The translations under genes and the position numbers were made by a program. The notes under the pieces were generated by a model that saw only the letters and a list, made by a program, of their open reading frames with translations, made no database searches and was not told the DNA's origin. Positions 17,803-26,308 of a stretch of 64,000 nucleotides of DNA are shown in pieces (within the stretch, counting starts at the first letter, position 1; every line of letters starts with the position of its first letter). Source of the stretch: Actimicrobium sp047621345 (GTDB lineage: Bacteria > Pseudomonadota > Gammaproteobacteria > Burkholderiales > Burkholderiaceae_D). The stretch is from positions 15,913-79,912 of the forward strand of contig JBLHLW010000010.1 of assembly GCA_047621345.1 (NCBI GenBank), written 5' to 3'.

Positions 17803-19005
17803 TCAGAAAAATTGCGACCACTCTGACATCCAGTCAGGCAGTGCTGCCGCTTCCATTGGTTTGGCAATGTAGTAGCCTTGACCGTACGTACATCCCATTT
17901 TCTTTAACAGATTCCATTCATCGCGAGTTTCTATGCCAACCGCCACCGACAAACGATCCAGTTTTCTGGCCAGTGCCAGCGACGAACTCAGCACCAGTCC
18001 AAGTGCAGCATTTTCGGCCGCCCCGGCGACAAAAGATCGATCGATCTTCAGTTCGGAAAATGGAATGCGCAACAGTTGCTGCATGCTGGCATTGCCTGTG
18101 CCGTAATCATCGACGGAGAGTTCGAAGCCTTTCATGCGTAATCTCAGCATATTTTCAAGACAGACCGGAGTTTCGCTACGGAGTGCCGATTCGGTAATCT
18201 CGAAAATGACGAAAGGCGCTTCCAGTCGATGTGCGGCAATCTGGTCGGCAATCTGGTCGGCGATGCGAGGGTCTGACAGCAAGGCCGAGCCCAGGTTAAT
18301 GGAGATGGAGACAAGGAATCCTGCATCATGCCATCGTCGGCATGCAGCGGCGGACTGGTCGATCATGGCATAGGTAAGTCGGTCGAGTTGCTTGTGCTGC
18401 TCCAGAACCGGTATGAAATGTGCTGGCAGAACGATGCCAAAGCCCGGGTGGTGCCAGCGCGCAAAAGCCTCGACGCCGCGGACTTGACCACTTGCCAATT
18501 CAACTTTTGGCTGAAACCAGGGGTGTATCTGATTGTCATCGAGCGCTTGGACGACGTCTTCGATGCTGAATAGCGGCGTGATCATCTCGGCTAGTTCGGC
18601 ATTTTTTTTTCGGATGTCGGTATAGGTCGAGATGAATGAGGCGAGAGTTTTTTCATCTACTGGTTTCTGTACAAAGCCGAGCAAGTTAATTCCATAGGCT
18701 TTGGACATTGTTTCGACCGAGAAAATCAGCTCAGGATCAACTACGCCGAACATGACAATCGCCGTTGCACTGTCGAATTTTCCCATATGGCGGATTAATT
18801 CCATCCCGTCCATTCCCGCCATCTGCAGATCAATGAAACCTATATCAATAGGTTGTGATTGGTCCCGCAGTCGCGCCAGTGCCGATGGCCCATCCCTCAG
18901 ATCAGTCACATTGCTGGCACCCATTTGTCCCAGCAGGGCACTGAGAGTTTGGCGTTGTAGTGCATCGTCCTGCACCACAAGAAAATTCAGGTCTGCGATA
19001 TTCAT
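17803..19005 (-). CDS. REC-EAL response regulator with altered EAL motifs
   Basis: This is a 400-residue protein. The receiver domain (about 5-125) has DD near 13-14, Asp59 in GFIDLQMAG and Lys114 in FVQKPV. The EAL domain (about 150-395) keeps N237, E269, D299-D300 in VDDYGTG and K320 in LKIDRSF. The EAL triplet is EAF, and the loop usually written AEGVET reads AVGIET. The glutamate regarded as the general base in characterised EAL enzymes is therefore Val356. Metal ligands look mostly intact but catalysis may be weak or absent. It is a single-gene unit transcribed away from 19.2 kb. Confidence 0.87.
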   Translation of the reverse strand: MNIADLNFLVVQDDALQRQTLSALLGQMGASNVTDLRDGPSALARLRDQSQPIDIGFIDLQMAGMDGMELIRHMGKFDSATAIVMFGVVDPELIFSVETMSKAYGINLLGFVQKPVDEKTLASFISTYTDIRKKNAELAEMITPLFSIEDVVQALDDNQIHPWFQPKVELASGQVRGVEAFARWHHPGFGIVLPAHFIPVLEQHKQLDRLTYAMIDQSAAACRRWHDAGFLVSISINLGSALLSDPRIADQIADQIAAHRLEAPFVIFEITESALRSETPVCLENMLRLRMKGFELSVDDYGTGNASMQQLLRIPFSELKIDRSFVAGAAENAALGLVLSSSLALARKLDRLSVAVGIETRDEWNLLKKMGCTYGQGYYIAKPMEAAALPDWMSEWSQFF

Positions 19006-19237
19006 CAGCCTCCTCTCAGGATTTCTTCAATTTTAATGTTCATCAGACCTTTAACAGGCATGAATAGTACTCTTATTACGTTGTTAATTAGTAACTTTTG
19101 ACCGGATTAAACCAGTTTGCCCCGAAAAGCCTCGCGCTGGCAAATGGCTCACGGAACTTTTTTTGAGTTCTGTCTACTTATTGACGTATTCAGGATTAAA
19201 AAATAATTAATCAAATGCATTACGATACGGAGAAAAT

Positions 19238-19444
19238 ATGAGTGCCAAATTACTTAATTCGTCCGATGTTATCGATTTAATGGTGGCTGTGGTTCATGAT
19301 CAGATTGATACCGAGTCCTGTCGTATGCATTATCGCGAAGCGCTAAACAGTTTGGTGCGACTGGTACGGGCTGAGCAGATGCTCGAGTTGCAGCGCGACT
19401 TTAACAAGCTGACGCAGTTTTGTGACACCCGCTCCCATTATTAA
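19238..19444 (+). CDS. Hypothetical 68-residue helical protein
   Basis: The ATG at 19238 is preceded by GGAG at 7-nt spacing, and the upstream sequence is AT-rich as expected for a promoter region. The protein (starts MSAKLLNSSDVIDLM) is predicted helical, with charged heptad-like stretches (REALNSLVRLVRAEQMLEL) and no membrane segment or Cys motif. I do not recognise a family. It is followed after 62 bp by a DUF1289 gene on the same strand and lies divergent to the REC-EAL gene. Confidence 0.6.
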   Translation: MSAKLLNSSDVIDLMVAVVHDQIDTESCRMHYREALNSLVRLVRAEQMLELQRDFNKLTQFCDTRSHY

Positions 19445-19506
19445 GTCTCAGCCGGAAATGATATACAAGCGGACAATCATGGATTGTTTAACGAAGACAT
19501 TATCTG

Positions 19507-19695
19507 ATGACTGACATGATTACTCGTCCTGATACACCTTGTGTGGCTGTTTGCTCGACGACCTTTGACGACGTTTGCCGTGGTTGCGGCCGCACTGTCG
19601 CAGAAGTTGCCCAATGGGTTTTTCTGAGTGAACAGGAAAAAGAAGGCGTCTGGAAGCGCATTAGCGCCGAGGGTTATCCCCGGCGCGCAGGGTGA
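19507..19695 (+). CDS. DUF1289 protein, Cys-rich
   Basis: This 62-residue protein has the DUF1289 cysteine pattern PCVAVC ... CRGCGRTVAEVAQW, probably a small metal-binding knuckle. Such proteins are widespread in proteobacteria and have no assigned function. The full family length is present. It is convergent with galE, with only six bases between the stop codons. Confidence 0.82.
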   Translation: MTDMITRPDTPCVAVCSTTFDDVCRGCGRTVAEVAQWVFLSEQEKEGVWKRISAEGYPRRAG

Positions 19696-19701
19696 TTTTT
19701 T

Positions 19702-20727
19702 TTATGCAACGAAGCCTTGCGGATTGTTACTCTGCCAGCGCCAGTGATCGGCGCACATCTCGGAGAGTCCACGTTCAGCTTTCCAGCCGAGAAGTTTCAA
19801 TGCCTTGCTCGCGTCGGCAAAGCATTTAGCAATATCGCCAGGGCGCCGTGCGGTGATTTGATAAGGGATCTCGCGGGCGCTGGCGAGTTCGAAGGCACGT
19901 ACGACTTCCAGCACACTGTATCCATCGCCAGTGCCGAGATTAACGGTAAAACCCTTGTTGTTCTCAAACAGTTCCCGCAGCGCGGCGACATGCCCGATCG
20001 CGAGGTCAACCACGTGGATGTAATCCCGCATGCCTGTCCCGTCGACCGTCGGATAATCGTTCCCGTAGACTGACAATTGCTTCAATCGACCAACCGCAAC
20101 TTGCGCGACATAAGGCATCAGGTTGTTGGGCACGCCGCGCGGGTCTTCACCGATTAATCCGCTCGCATGCGCACCAACCGGGTTGAAGTAGCGCAGCACG
20201 CCGATGACCCACGTCGGATCAGATTTTGCGAGATCCCCCAGTAACTGCTCTACCATCAGTTTTGAACGGCCATAAGGATTGGTGGCTGACAACACGGCAT
20301 CTTCGCGGATTGGCACCGTAGCGGGATCGCCATAGACGGTTGCTGACGAACTGAAAACAACGTGTTGTACGCCAGCACGGTGCATTTCTTCGAGCAAGAT
20401 GATGGTTCCGCCGACGTTGTTGTCGTAGTACATCAATGGCTTGGCGACCGATTCGCCGACCGCTTTGAGTCCTGCAAAATGAATCACTGCGTCGATCTTT
20501 CTGTCACTAAAAATGGACTGCAGCGCGGTGCGGTCGCGCACATCACCTTCCCGGAAATCGACTGACCGTCCCGCGATCTGCTGTACCCGTTCGAGCGACA
20601 ACGGCGAGCTATTGCAGAGGTTGTCGAATGCGATGACGTCGTAACCAGCGGCGAGTAATTCGACGCAGGTGTGGGAGCCGATGAAGCCGGCAGCGCCGGT
20701 GACCAGAATGCTTTTTTTACTTGTCAT
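19702..20727 (-). CDS. galE: UDP-glucose 4-epimerase
   Basis: This 341-residue short-chain dehydrogenase-type epimerase interconverts UDP-glucose and UDP-galactose for envelope polysaccharide synthesis. The NAD-binding TGAAGFIGSH lies at the N-terminus. The catalytic Ser is in SSSATVYGD and the YxxxK pair in NPYGRSKLMVEQ. The C-terminal substrate-binding region RRPGDIAKCFADAS is also typical. I start at the internal Met (TSKKSILVTG) because GalE proteins normally begin a few residues before the glycine motif; a frame to 20781 adds 18 unlikely residues. It stands alone, not in a gal operon. Confidence 0.93.
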   Translation of the reverse strand: MTSKKSILVTGAAGFIGSHTCVELLAAGYDVIAFDNLCNSSPLSLERVQQIAGRSVDFREGDVRDRTALQSIFSDRKIDAVIHFAGLKAVGESVAKPLMYYDNNVGGTIILLEEMHRAGVQHVVFSSSATVYGDPATVPIREDAVLSATNPYGRSKLMVEQLLGDLAKSDPTWVIGVLRYFNPVGAHASGLIGEDPRGVPNNLMPYVAQVAVGRLKQLSVYGNDYPTVDGTGMRDYIHVVDLAIGHVAALRELFENNKGFTVNLGTGDGYSVLEVVRAFELASAREIPYQITARRPGDIAKCFADASKALKLLGWKAERGLSEMCADHWRWQSNNPQGFVA

Positions 20728-20959
20728 TGAAAGTCTGCCGTAAGAGGAATGATCGGCCCAATAGCGGCCGAGCGTTGTCATGTTCTTATCGAATTGTACT
20801 TTAGCAGTGAGAGGTCATTGCGTGGTCACATCACTGTCCTATCGTCGTCGGCGCGCGTACTCATCCCAAAACCTATTAACAATATCGTTTATATCAATTT
20901 GCGATAACGTACACTCCTGACTGGTTAATTTTGTCGCAATCATAGAGAAGAGAGATGGC

Positions 20960-22417
20960 ATGTTCGCTGCAGTGGATTTAGGATCGAACAGTTTTCGCCT
21001 GCACATTGGTCGTTATGAAGAGGGTGTCATTCGGGTCATCAAGACAGCGAGGGAGCCGATAAGGCTAGGCGCAGGTCTCGATAGTGAGGGTAATCTGACT
21101 GAGGCGGCAATGCAGTCGGCGATTGCTTGTCTGGTGCGTTTTTCCGATGTCCTTAGTGCTTATCCACTTACTGCAGTGCGGGTGGTCGCGACAAACACGA
21201 TGCGTATTGCAAATAACGCAGCGCAATTCCTGCCACTTGCCGAAAAAGCGATCCGGCACCCGATCGAGATTATTTCCGGTGAAGAAGAAGGGCGACTTAT
21301 TTATCTCGGCGTGGCCAGTACGCTCGATATCGAGCATGAGCGTCGTCTGGTCATTGACATTGGTGGCGGATCGACTGAACTGGTGCTGGGGTTGGGGCCG
21401 GAGATCGAACGTGTTGAGTCATTCGGTATCGGGACCGTAAAGCAAAGTTCGACGTTTTTTGGTGATGGAAATATCACGGCGGCGGCCTATGAAAGAGCCA
21501 TTCTTTCTGCGCGATCAGTTTTCGAGGATGCAGCGCCACCGTACCATCCACGTTTCTGGAATGTGGCTTATGGATCGTCGGGAACGATTCGCGTGATTGC
21601 CGAGGTCATCGCCCGCAATGCCTTGGGTGATGGACGCCTGTCCGTTTCAGGGTTAGATGCGCTTATGCGCCGTTTCATCGACGCTGGTCAGATTAATAAA
21701 ATCGATTTGGCGGGCATGAAGCCCGAACGGGCTGCTGTGATGGTTGGCGGATTGGCCATCCTGATCGGATTAATGCAGGAGCTTGGTATCAGTGTGTTAG
21801 CACCGATTGAAGCAGGTTTGCGGATGGGCGTTTTGTGGGAATTGCAGCTGCGTGCCACCAAGCGTGACCGGCGTGAGCAATCCGTGCGCAGCTTCTTGCA
21901 GCGTTTTCGGGCCGATGAGCGGCGCGCCAATCAGGTTGCCGTTTCTGTCAGTGCGATTTATGCGCAACTCAAGCCTGCATCCGATACGTGCGTCAAGTTG
22001 TTGCGTTGGAGCGCGCTGTTGCATGAAGTCGGGATGGCGATTTCCCAGAGCGGGTATCACAAACATGCCGCGTACATGATTGAACATGGTGATTTGCCCG
22101 GTTTTACGACGCGTGAGCAACGCACGATGAGTGCCCTGATCTTGGGGCAAAAGGGAAATTTACGAAAACTTAACGATGCGCTGTCGGATCCCGATTTTGC
22201 CAAGGCGGTGTTGGCAATGCGACTTGCAGTGCTATTGATGCACGCCCGTATTGATACGGATTTGGGACAGCTTCGACCGCGCATGAAGGGTAAGGTCGAG
22301 ATTGAGATTCGCCATGATCTGATTGTCCTTCATCCGACGTTGGCTTACTGGATGGACAAGGAGCGAGAGTATTGGCTTGAAGTCGGTGTTGACTTTTTGG
22401 TCCGCTACATAGGCTAG
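20960..22417 (+). CDS. ppx: Exopolyphosphatase / pppGpp phosphatase (Ppx/GppA family)
   Basis: This 485-residue protein has the ASKHA ATPase-like N-terminal motifs AAVDLGSNSFRLHI and IDIGGGSTELVLG, a catalytic-region glutamate in ISGEEEGRLIYLG, and the C-terminal HD-like helical domain found in long Ppx/GppA proteins. It releases phosphate from inorganic polyphosphate, and some family members act on pppGpp. No ppk gene is adjacent in this window, though ppx and ppk are often neighbours in betaproteobacteria. The start is preceded by AGAGAAGAG-like purine sequence. Confidence 0.92.
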   Translation: MFAAVDLGSNSFRLHIGRYEEGVIRVIKTAREPIRLGAGLDSEGNLTEAAMQSAIACLVRFSDVLSAYPLTAVRVVATNTMRIANNAAQFLPLAEKAIRHPIEIISGEEEGRLIYLGVASTLDIEHERRLVIDIGGGSTELVLGLGPEIERVESFGIGTVKQSSTFFGDGNITAAAYERAILSARSVFEDAAPPYHPRFWNVAYGSSGTIRVIAEVIARNALGDGRLSVSGLDALMRRFIDAGQINKIDLAGMKPERAAVMVGGLAILIGLMQELGISVLAPIEAGLRMGVLWELQLRATKRDRREQSVRSFLQRFRADERRANQVAVSVSAIYAQLKPASDTCVKLLRWSALLHEVGMAISQSGYHKHAAYMIEHGDLPGFTTREQRTMSALILGQKGNLRKLNDALSDPDFAKAVLAMRLAVLLMHARIDTDLGQLRPRMKGKVEIEIRHDLIVLHPTLAYWMDKEREYWLEVGVDFLVRYIG

Positions 22418-22484
22418 CTTGTTTGTTGCATGGGAATAATAAAAAGTTTATATTGTTTATACGATTATCGAAAACGAGGAAAAA

Positions 22485-23018
22485 ATGGCTACCAACCTGT
22501 CGTCAAAAACACCTGCAAAAAAACCGGCAGCCAATGCTGGCGTGGTCAAACCGACTGCCTCTGCACCTGTTCAAGCAAAAGTGGCGGTTGCAGCCAAATC
22601 TACCGCGGTAAAAGCGGTTCGTGCAAAACCTGCAGCGGCGGCGTCCGCAGTGAGAACAAAGCAACCTGCTAAGCCAACTGCCAAGTTACCTGCGACATCG
22701 CCGGTGAAAGCGAAAGCGAAAGTCAATGCAGCGATTGCGTTTCCAAAGAGCGTGCCCGAGGCGGTTGTTGTTCCCGAACTGAAGGAAAAAAGCAAAAAAG
22801 AAAAATTGATTCGCGACAGTTTCACGATGCCGGAAATCGAATATGCGGTGCTGGGCAATGTGAAGAAAAATTGTTTGAAAGCCGGCTTTGAAGTAAAGAA
22901 AAGTGAGCTTTTACGAATTGGTGTCGCGCTCATCAGGGATCTTGACTTAGCTGCATTGAAAATTGCTGCAGCTGCACTGTCTCCGTTGAAGCCAGGGCGT
23001 CCAAGAAAAGAAAAATAG
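22485..23018 (+). CDS. Lys/Ala-rich histone H1-like protein with a folded C-terminal domain
   Basis: The 177-residue protein has a low-complexity Ala/Lys/Pro N-terminal half (about 1-100; repeats such as KPAA, KAVRAKPAA) like the tails of histone H1-like bacterial proteins. The C-terminal half (KKEKLIRDSFTMPEIEYAVL, then a GFEVKKSELLRIGVALI stretch and a GRPRK end) looks like a ribbon-helix-helix-type or related DNA-binding fold. A good ribosome site (GAGGAAAAA) precedes the ATG. It follows ppx on the same strand after 67 bp. Nucleoid or regulatory DNA binding is inferred from composition. Confidence 0.75.
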   Translation: MATNLSSKTPAKKPAANAGVVKPTASAPVQAKVAVAAKSTAVKAVRAKPAAAASAVRTKQPAKPTAKLPATSPVKAKAKVNAAIAFPKSVPEAVVVPELKEKSKKEKLIRDSFTMPEIEYAVLGNVKKNCLKAGFEVKKSELLRIGVALIRDLDLAALKIAAAALSPLKPGRPRKEK

Positions 23019-23128
23019 AATCTGCATATGTACTGACTGTTGCCGTGTCACGAAACGGACATGCGGTCGTCATTTTGCTGAAGTAATCGACAGTTACGCT
23101 TTGGTCGTGATAACGACTAGGGCAAAAA

Positions 23129-23899
23129 ATGCGATTTCTTACGACGACAGCAACCGGCAGCACACCTGATCCTGCAACCCTGTGCCTGAGTGTCGCAAGC
23201 ACTGACGAAGAGGTGCGCGAAGTCCAGCGCCTGCGCTACAAGGTCTTCATTGAAACTATGGGATTGTCTGCTCTGGAAAATCGGGATGGCTTAGACCGTG
23301 ATGCGTTCGATCTTTGTTGTGATCATCTGATCGTACGAGACACGCGGTCATTGAAAGTAGTGGGTACCTACCGCGTCATGAGCCCGCAGGCGGCCCGCAA
23401 AATGGGGCAGTATTACTCCGAGAAAGAGTTCGACCTGAGTCGATTGGATAACCTGCGGCCGCGCATTGCGGAGGCGGGGCGAGCTTGCATTCACCCGAAT
23501 TACCGGAGCGGGGGTGTCATCATGTTGCTTTGGGCAGGACTCGCTGCATTCATGAAAAAAGAGCAGTGCGAGTACTTGATCGGGTGCGCAAGCATTAGCC
23601 TCGCAGACGGTGGCCACAGCGCTGCTGCTTTGTATCGTGGGTTATCCGAGAACAATATCGCACCACTGGAATATCGCGTGACGCCGCATTTGCCGTTTCC
23701 AATCGATGGTCGTGAATTTGTTGAAGCGCCGCAAACGCCGCCATTGTTGAAGGGGTATCTGCGCAGCGGTGCGTGGGTCTGCGGTGAGCCGGCCTGGGAT
23801 CCTGATTTTCATAGCGCAGACCTGTTTATGCTGTTGCCACTTGTTAAGCTTGATAGTCGTTATGCGCGACATTATTTAGGTTCTCCCAAGGCGGCATGA
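23129..23899 (+). CDS. olsB: OlsB-like N-acyltransferase (ornithine lipid synthesis, GNAT family)
   Basis: The 256-residue protein resembles the hemolysin-like acyltransferase family that N-acylates ornithine with 3-hydroxyacyl-ACP. Key segments are EVQRLRYKVFIETMG, VVGTYRVMSP, the conserved EAGRACIHPNYRSGGVIMLLW, and YLIGCASISL. No OlsA-type O-acyltransferase is adjacent. The family is clear; the exact substrate is inferred, so the symbol is provisional. A hairpin with a pyrimidine-rich tail at 24031-24051 probably ends its transcript. Confidence 0.75.
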   Translation: MRFLTTTATGSTPDPATLCLSVASTDEEVREVQRLRYKVFIETMGLSALENRDGLDRDAFDLCCDHLIVRDTRSLKVVGTYRVMSPQAARKMGQYYSEKEFDLSRLDNLRPRIAEAGRACIHPNYRSGGVIMLLWAGLAAFMKKEQCEYLIGCASISLADGGHSAAALYRGLSENNIAPLEYRVTPHLPFPIDGREFVEAPQTPPLLKGYLRSGAWVCGEPAWDPDFHSADLFMLLPLVKLDSRYARHYLGSPKAA

Positions 23900-24030
23900 C
23901 GTTGTGTAGCCGGTCTTGTGATCGGGAGGGCAAGTTGGCGGCGCTTCGATGCTGGATTGTTCCTTGAAATTACCGAATCCAGAAGGTTTGAGAAGTCGGT
24001 GTATTCAACCGCTGCAACGCGCGGCAAAGG

Positions 24031-24051
24031 GGCGCTGGAAGCGCCTCTCTT
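24031..24051 (+). terminator. Terminator-like hairpin after olsB
   Basis: Stem GGCGCT/AGCGCC with a GGA loop is followed by the pyrimidine-rich tract TCTCTTTCT. The stem is strong and the U tract imperfect. Confidence 0.55.
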
Positions 24052-24080
24052 TCTGATGAGGGTCGATTACATGCTAAAAT
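24052..24080 (+). promoter_or_regulatory. Candidate promoter of the thrS operon
   Basis: An extended -10 element, TGCTAAAAT (-10 hexamer 24075-24080), lies 73 bases before the leader-peptide ATG. The -35 region about 17 bases upstream (TCTGAT) is poor, as is common with extended -10 promoters. Confidence 0.4.
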
Positions 24081-24152
24081 CCGGCGCCGGGAAGAGGCGG
24101 GCCTCTTACGTGTGCATTGTTATTTTGTGAAACGGAAAAAAGGAATCTGGTG

Positions 24153-24194
24153 ATGACGCCGCGAACTACGACCATAATAGGCAGTTGCCACTAG
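24153..24194 (+). CDS. Thr-rich leader peptide upstream of thrS
   Basis: A 13-codon frame reads MTPRTTTIIGSCH and ends in TAG. It contains three consecutive Thr codons followed by two Ile codons, and AGGA lies 8 nt upstream of its ATG. Its position before a terminator-like hairpin and the threonyl-tRNA synthetase gene is exactly what ribosome-mediated attenuation requires: ribosomes should stall at the Thr codons when charged tRNA-Thr is scarce. It resembles in principle the Thr/Ile-rich leader of the enterobacterial thr operon. Identification is by reading only. Confidence 0.65.
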   Translation: MTPRTTTIIGSCH

Positions 24195-24205
24195 TCGGGT
24201 TTTTT

Positions 24206-24251
24206 CGTCGATAGATTACTGAAAAAGCGCGACGCAATCGCGTTTTTTTTT
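24206..24251 (+). terminator. Attenuator: terminator with competing antiterminator
   Basis: The terminator stem CGCGA (24228-24232) pairs with TCGCG (24238-24242) around a CGCAA loop and is followed by nine T residues (24243-24251). Preceding A residues can extend the pairing. An upstream CGTCG (24206-24210) can instead pair with CGACG (24230-24234), which destroys the terminator stem. A ribosome stopped at the leader stop codon (24192-24194) would cover the upstream arm; one stalled at the Thr codons would leave it free. Confidence 0.6.
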
Positions 24252-24339
24252 GCCCAGATTTTCCTGATTCGTTCGGCACACTCTTTATTCAATTCAATTT
24301 ATCTGGCATTGGCCTAGCTGCCGTGTCATGGAGTTAAAA

Positions 24340-26247
24340 ATGGTATCAGTTCGTCTTCCAGATGGTTCACAGCGCCAGTTTGATCAGGCAGTCACTGTGG
24401 CGCAAGTCGCCGCCAGTATTGGCGCCGGTCTTGCGAAAGCAGCACTTGCAGGCAGAATTGATGGCAAGGTCGTTGACACTTCGTTTTTAATTGACCACGA
24501 CGTTGAGCTGGCAATCATCACTGACAAGGATGCAGAAGGTTTGGATGTGATTCGTCACTCCACGGCCCACCTGCTTGCCTATGCGGTTAAAGAACTATTT
24601 CCCGACGCGCAAGTAACGATTGGGCCTGTGATCGACAATGGCTTTTATTACGATTTTTCGTACAAGCGCCCCTTCACTCCAGAAGATCTCGTCGTCATTG
24701 AAAAGAAAATGTTCGAACTTGCAAAGCTCGACGAGCGAGTCACCCGTCAGGTGATGACGCGTGACGATGCGGTCGCCCATTTCCTTTCCATTGGTGAGGC
24801 GTACAAGGCAGAGTTGATTGGGGCAATTCCAGTTGAGCAGGAAGTGTCGCTCTACACGGAAGGAAAATTTACTGATTTGTGCCGTGGTCCGCACGTGCCG
24901 TCGACAGGCAAATTGAAAGTGTTCAAGCTGATGAAGTTGGCGGGTGCTTACTGGCGCGGCGACTCAAAAAATGAAATGCTGCAGCGAATCTACGGAACTG
25001 CATGGGCGCGAAAAGAAGACCAGGACGGCTATTTGCATATGCTGGAAGAGGCTGAGAAGCGGGACCATCGAAAGTTGGGTAAGTTGCTCGACCTCTTCCA
25101 TTTTCAGGAGGAAGCGCCGGGCATGATTTTCTGGCATCCGAAGGGTTGGTCGGTCTGGCAGCAAGTTGAGCAATACATGCGCCGCGTTTACCAGGACAAC
25201 GGATATCAGGAAGTCAAAGCACCGCAAATATTAGATATCAGCTTGTGGGAAAAATCCGGTCATTGGGAAAACTACAAGGAAAACATGTTCACGACCGAGT
25301 CAGAGAACCGGTCGTACGCGCTCAAGCCGATGAACTGTCCAGGACACGTCCAGATTTTCCGATCAGACATGCGGTCGTATCGAGATCTTCCGCTGCGCTA
25401 TGGTGAGTTCGGCCAATGTCATCGTAATGAGCCATCGGGATCCCTGCATGGAATTATGCGTGTTCGTGGATTTACGCAGGATGACGGCCATATTTTCTGT
25501 ACCGAAGATCAGATACTTGAAGAGTGTGTGGCGTACACAGCGTTGTTACACAAGGTTTATGCTGATTTTGGCTTTGCAGCGATCACCTATAAAGTAGCAA
25601 CACGGCCAGATAAACGTGTTGGCTCGGAAGAAGCATGGGATAAAGCGGAGCAGGCGCTGATCGCCTCATTGGAGCGCTCGGGATGCGATTTTGAGATTTC
25701 TCCTGGCGAAGGTGCGTTCTACGGTCCAAAGATTGAATATACGCTCACCGATGCCATTGGACGTGCTTGGCAATGTGGGACGATGCAGGTCGATTTTTCA
25801 ATGCCGATTCGACTAGGTGCCGAGTATGTTGCTGAAGACAATACCCGCAAAGTTCCTGTCATGCTGCACCGTGCGATCCTGGGATCGTTCGAACGGTTCA
25901 TTGGTATGCTCATTGAAAACTACTCCGGTGCGTTGCCGATGTGGCTCGCTCCTGTGCAGGTTGTCGTGCTCAATATTTCTGAAGGACAGGCTGACTATGC
26001 ACGTAGCGTGACGCAGGCCCTGAGGAAACAAGGATTTAGGGTGGAGTCCGATTTGCGCAACGAGAAAATAACCTATAAAATACGCGAGCATTCCGTCCAG
26101 AAGGTTCCATATATCATCGTAGTCGGTGACAAAGAACGGGATGCAGCAACCGTGGCCGTGCGTGCGCGAGGCAATGTTGACTTGGGTGCGATGCAAATCG
26201 AAGATCTGATTGCTCGACTCCTTTCCGAGATAGAAGCCAAAAATTAA
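24340..26247 (+). CDS. thrS: Threonyl-tRNA synthetase
   Basis: This 635-residue class II synthetase charges tRNA-Thr. The N-terminal TGS domain (VSVRLPDGSQRQF) is followed by the editing domain, which includes HSTAHLLAYAV. The catalytic core has PMNCPGHVQIF with the zinc Cys, GQCHRNEPSG, MRVRGFTQDDGHIFC and the C-terminal MLHRAILGSFERFIG. An anticodon-binding domain ends the protein. I start at 24340, where GGAG lies 7 nt upstream; an ATG at 24328 would include that site in the coding region. It heads the operon with infC, rpmI, rplT, pheST and ihfA. Confidence 0.96.
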   Translation: MVSVRLPDGSQRQFDQAVTVAQVAASIGAGLAKAALAGRIDGKVVDTSFLIDHDVELAIITDKDAEGLDVIRHSTAHLLAYAVKELFPDAQVTIGPVIDNGFYYDFSYKRPFTPEDLVVIEKKMFELAKLDERVTRQVMTRDDAVAHFLSIGEAYKAELIGAIPVEQEVSLYTEGKFTDLCRGPHVPSTGKLKVFKLMKLAGAYWRGDSKNEMLQRIYGTAWARKEDQDGYLHMLEEAEKRDHRKLGKLLDLFHFQEEAPGMIFWHPKGWSVWQQVEQYMRRVYQDNGYQEVKAPQILDISLWEKSGHWENYKENMFTTESENRSYALKPMNCPGHVQIFRSDMRSYRDLPLRYGEFGQCHRNEPSGSLHGIMRVRGFTQDDGHIFCTEDQILEECVAYTALLHKVYADFGFAAITYKVATRPDKRVGSEEAWDKAEQALIASLERSGCDFEISPGEGAFYGPKIEYTLTDAIGRAWQCGTMQVDFSMPIRLGAEYVAEDNTRKVPVMLHRAILGSFERFIGMLIENYSGALPMWLAPVQVVVLNISEGQADYARSVTQALRKQGFRVESDLRNEKITYKIREHSVQKVPYIIVVGDKERDAATVAVRARGNVDLGAMQIEDLIARLLSEIEAKN

Positions 26248-26308
26248 ACAGGGCAGTGCCCTGGCGCAAAAGCACCGCCGATTCAATTGATTTTAAAAGG
26301 AAATTACA

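Larger units (their letters stand above)
23900..24339. other. 440-bp olsB-thrS intergenic region
   Basis: It contains no ordinary gene. In order it holds a terminator for olsB, a candidate promoter, a GAAGAGG/CCTCTT hairpin near 24091-24108, a short Thr-rich leader frame, an attenuator-like hairpin with a T tract, and about 90 bp of untranslated leader before thrS. Confidence 0.7.
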
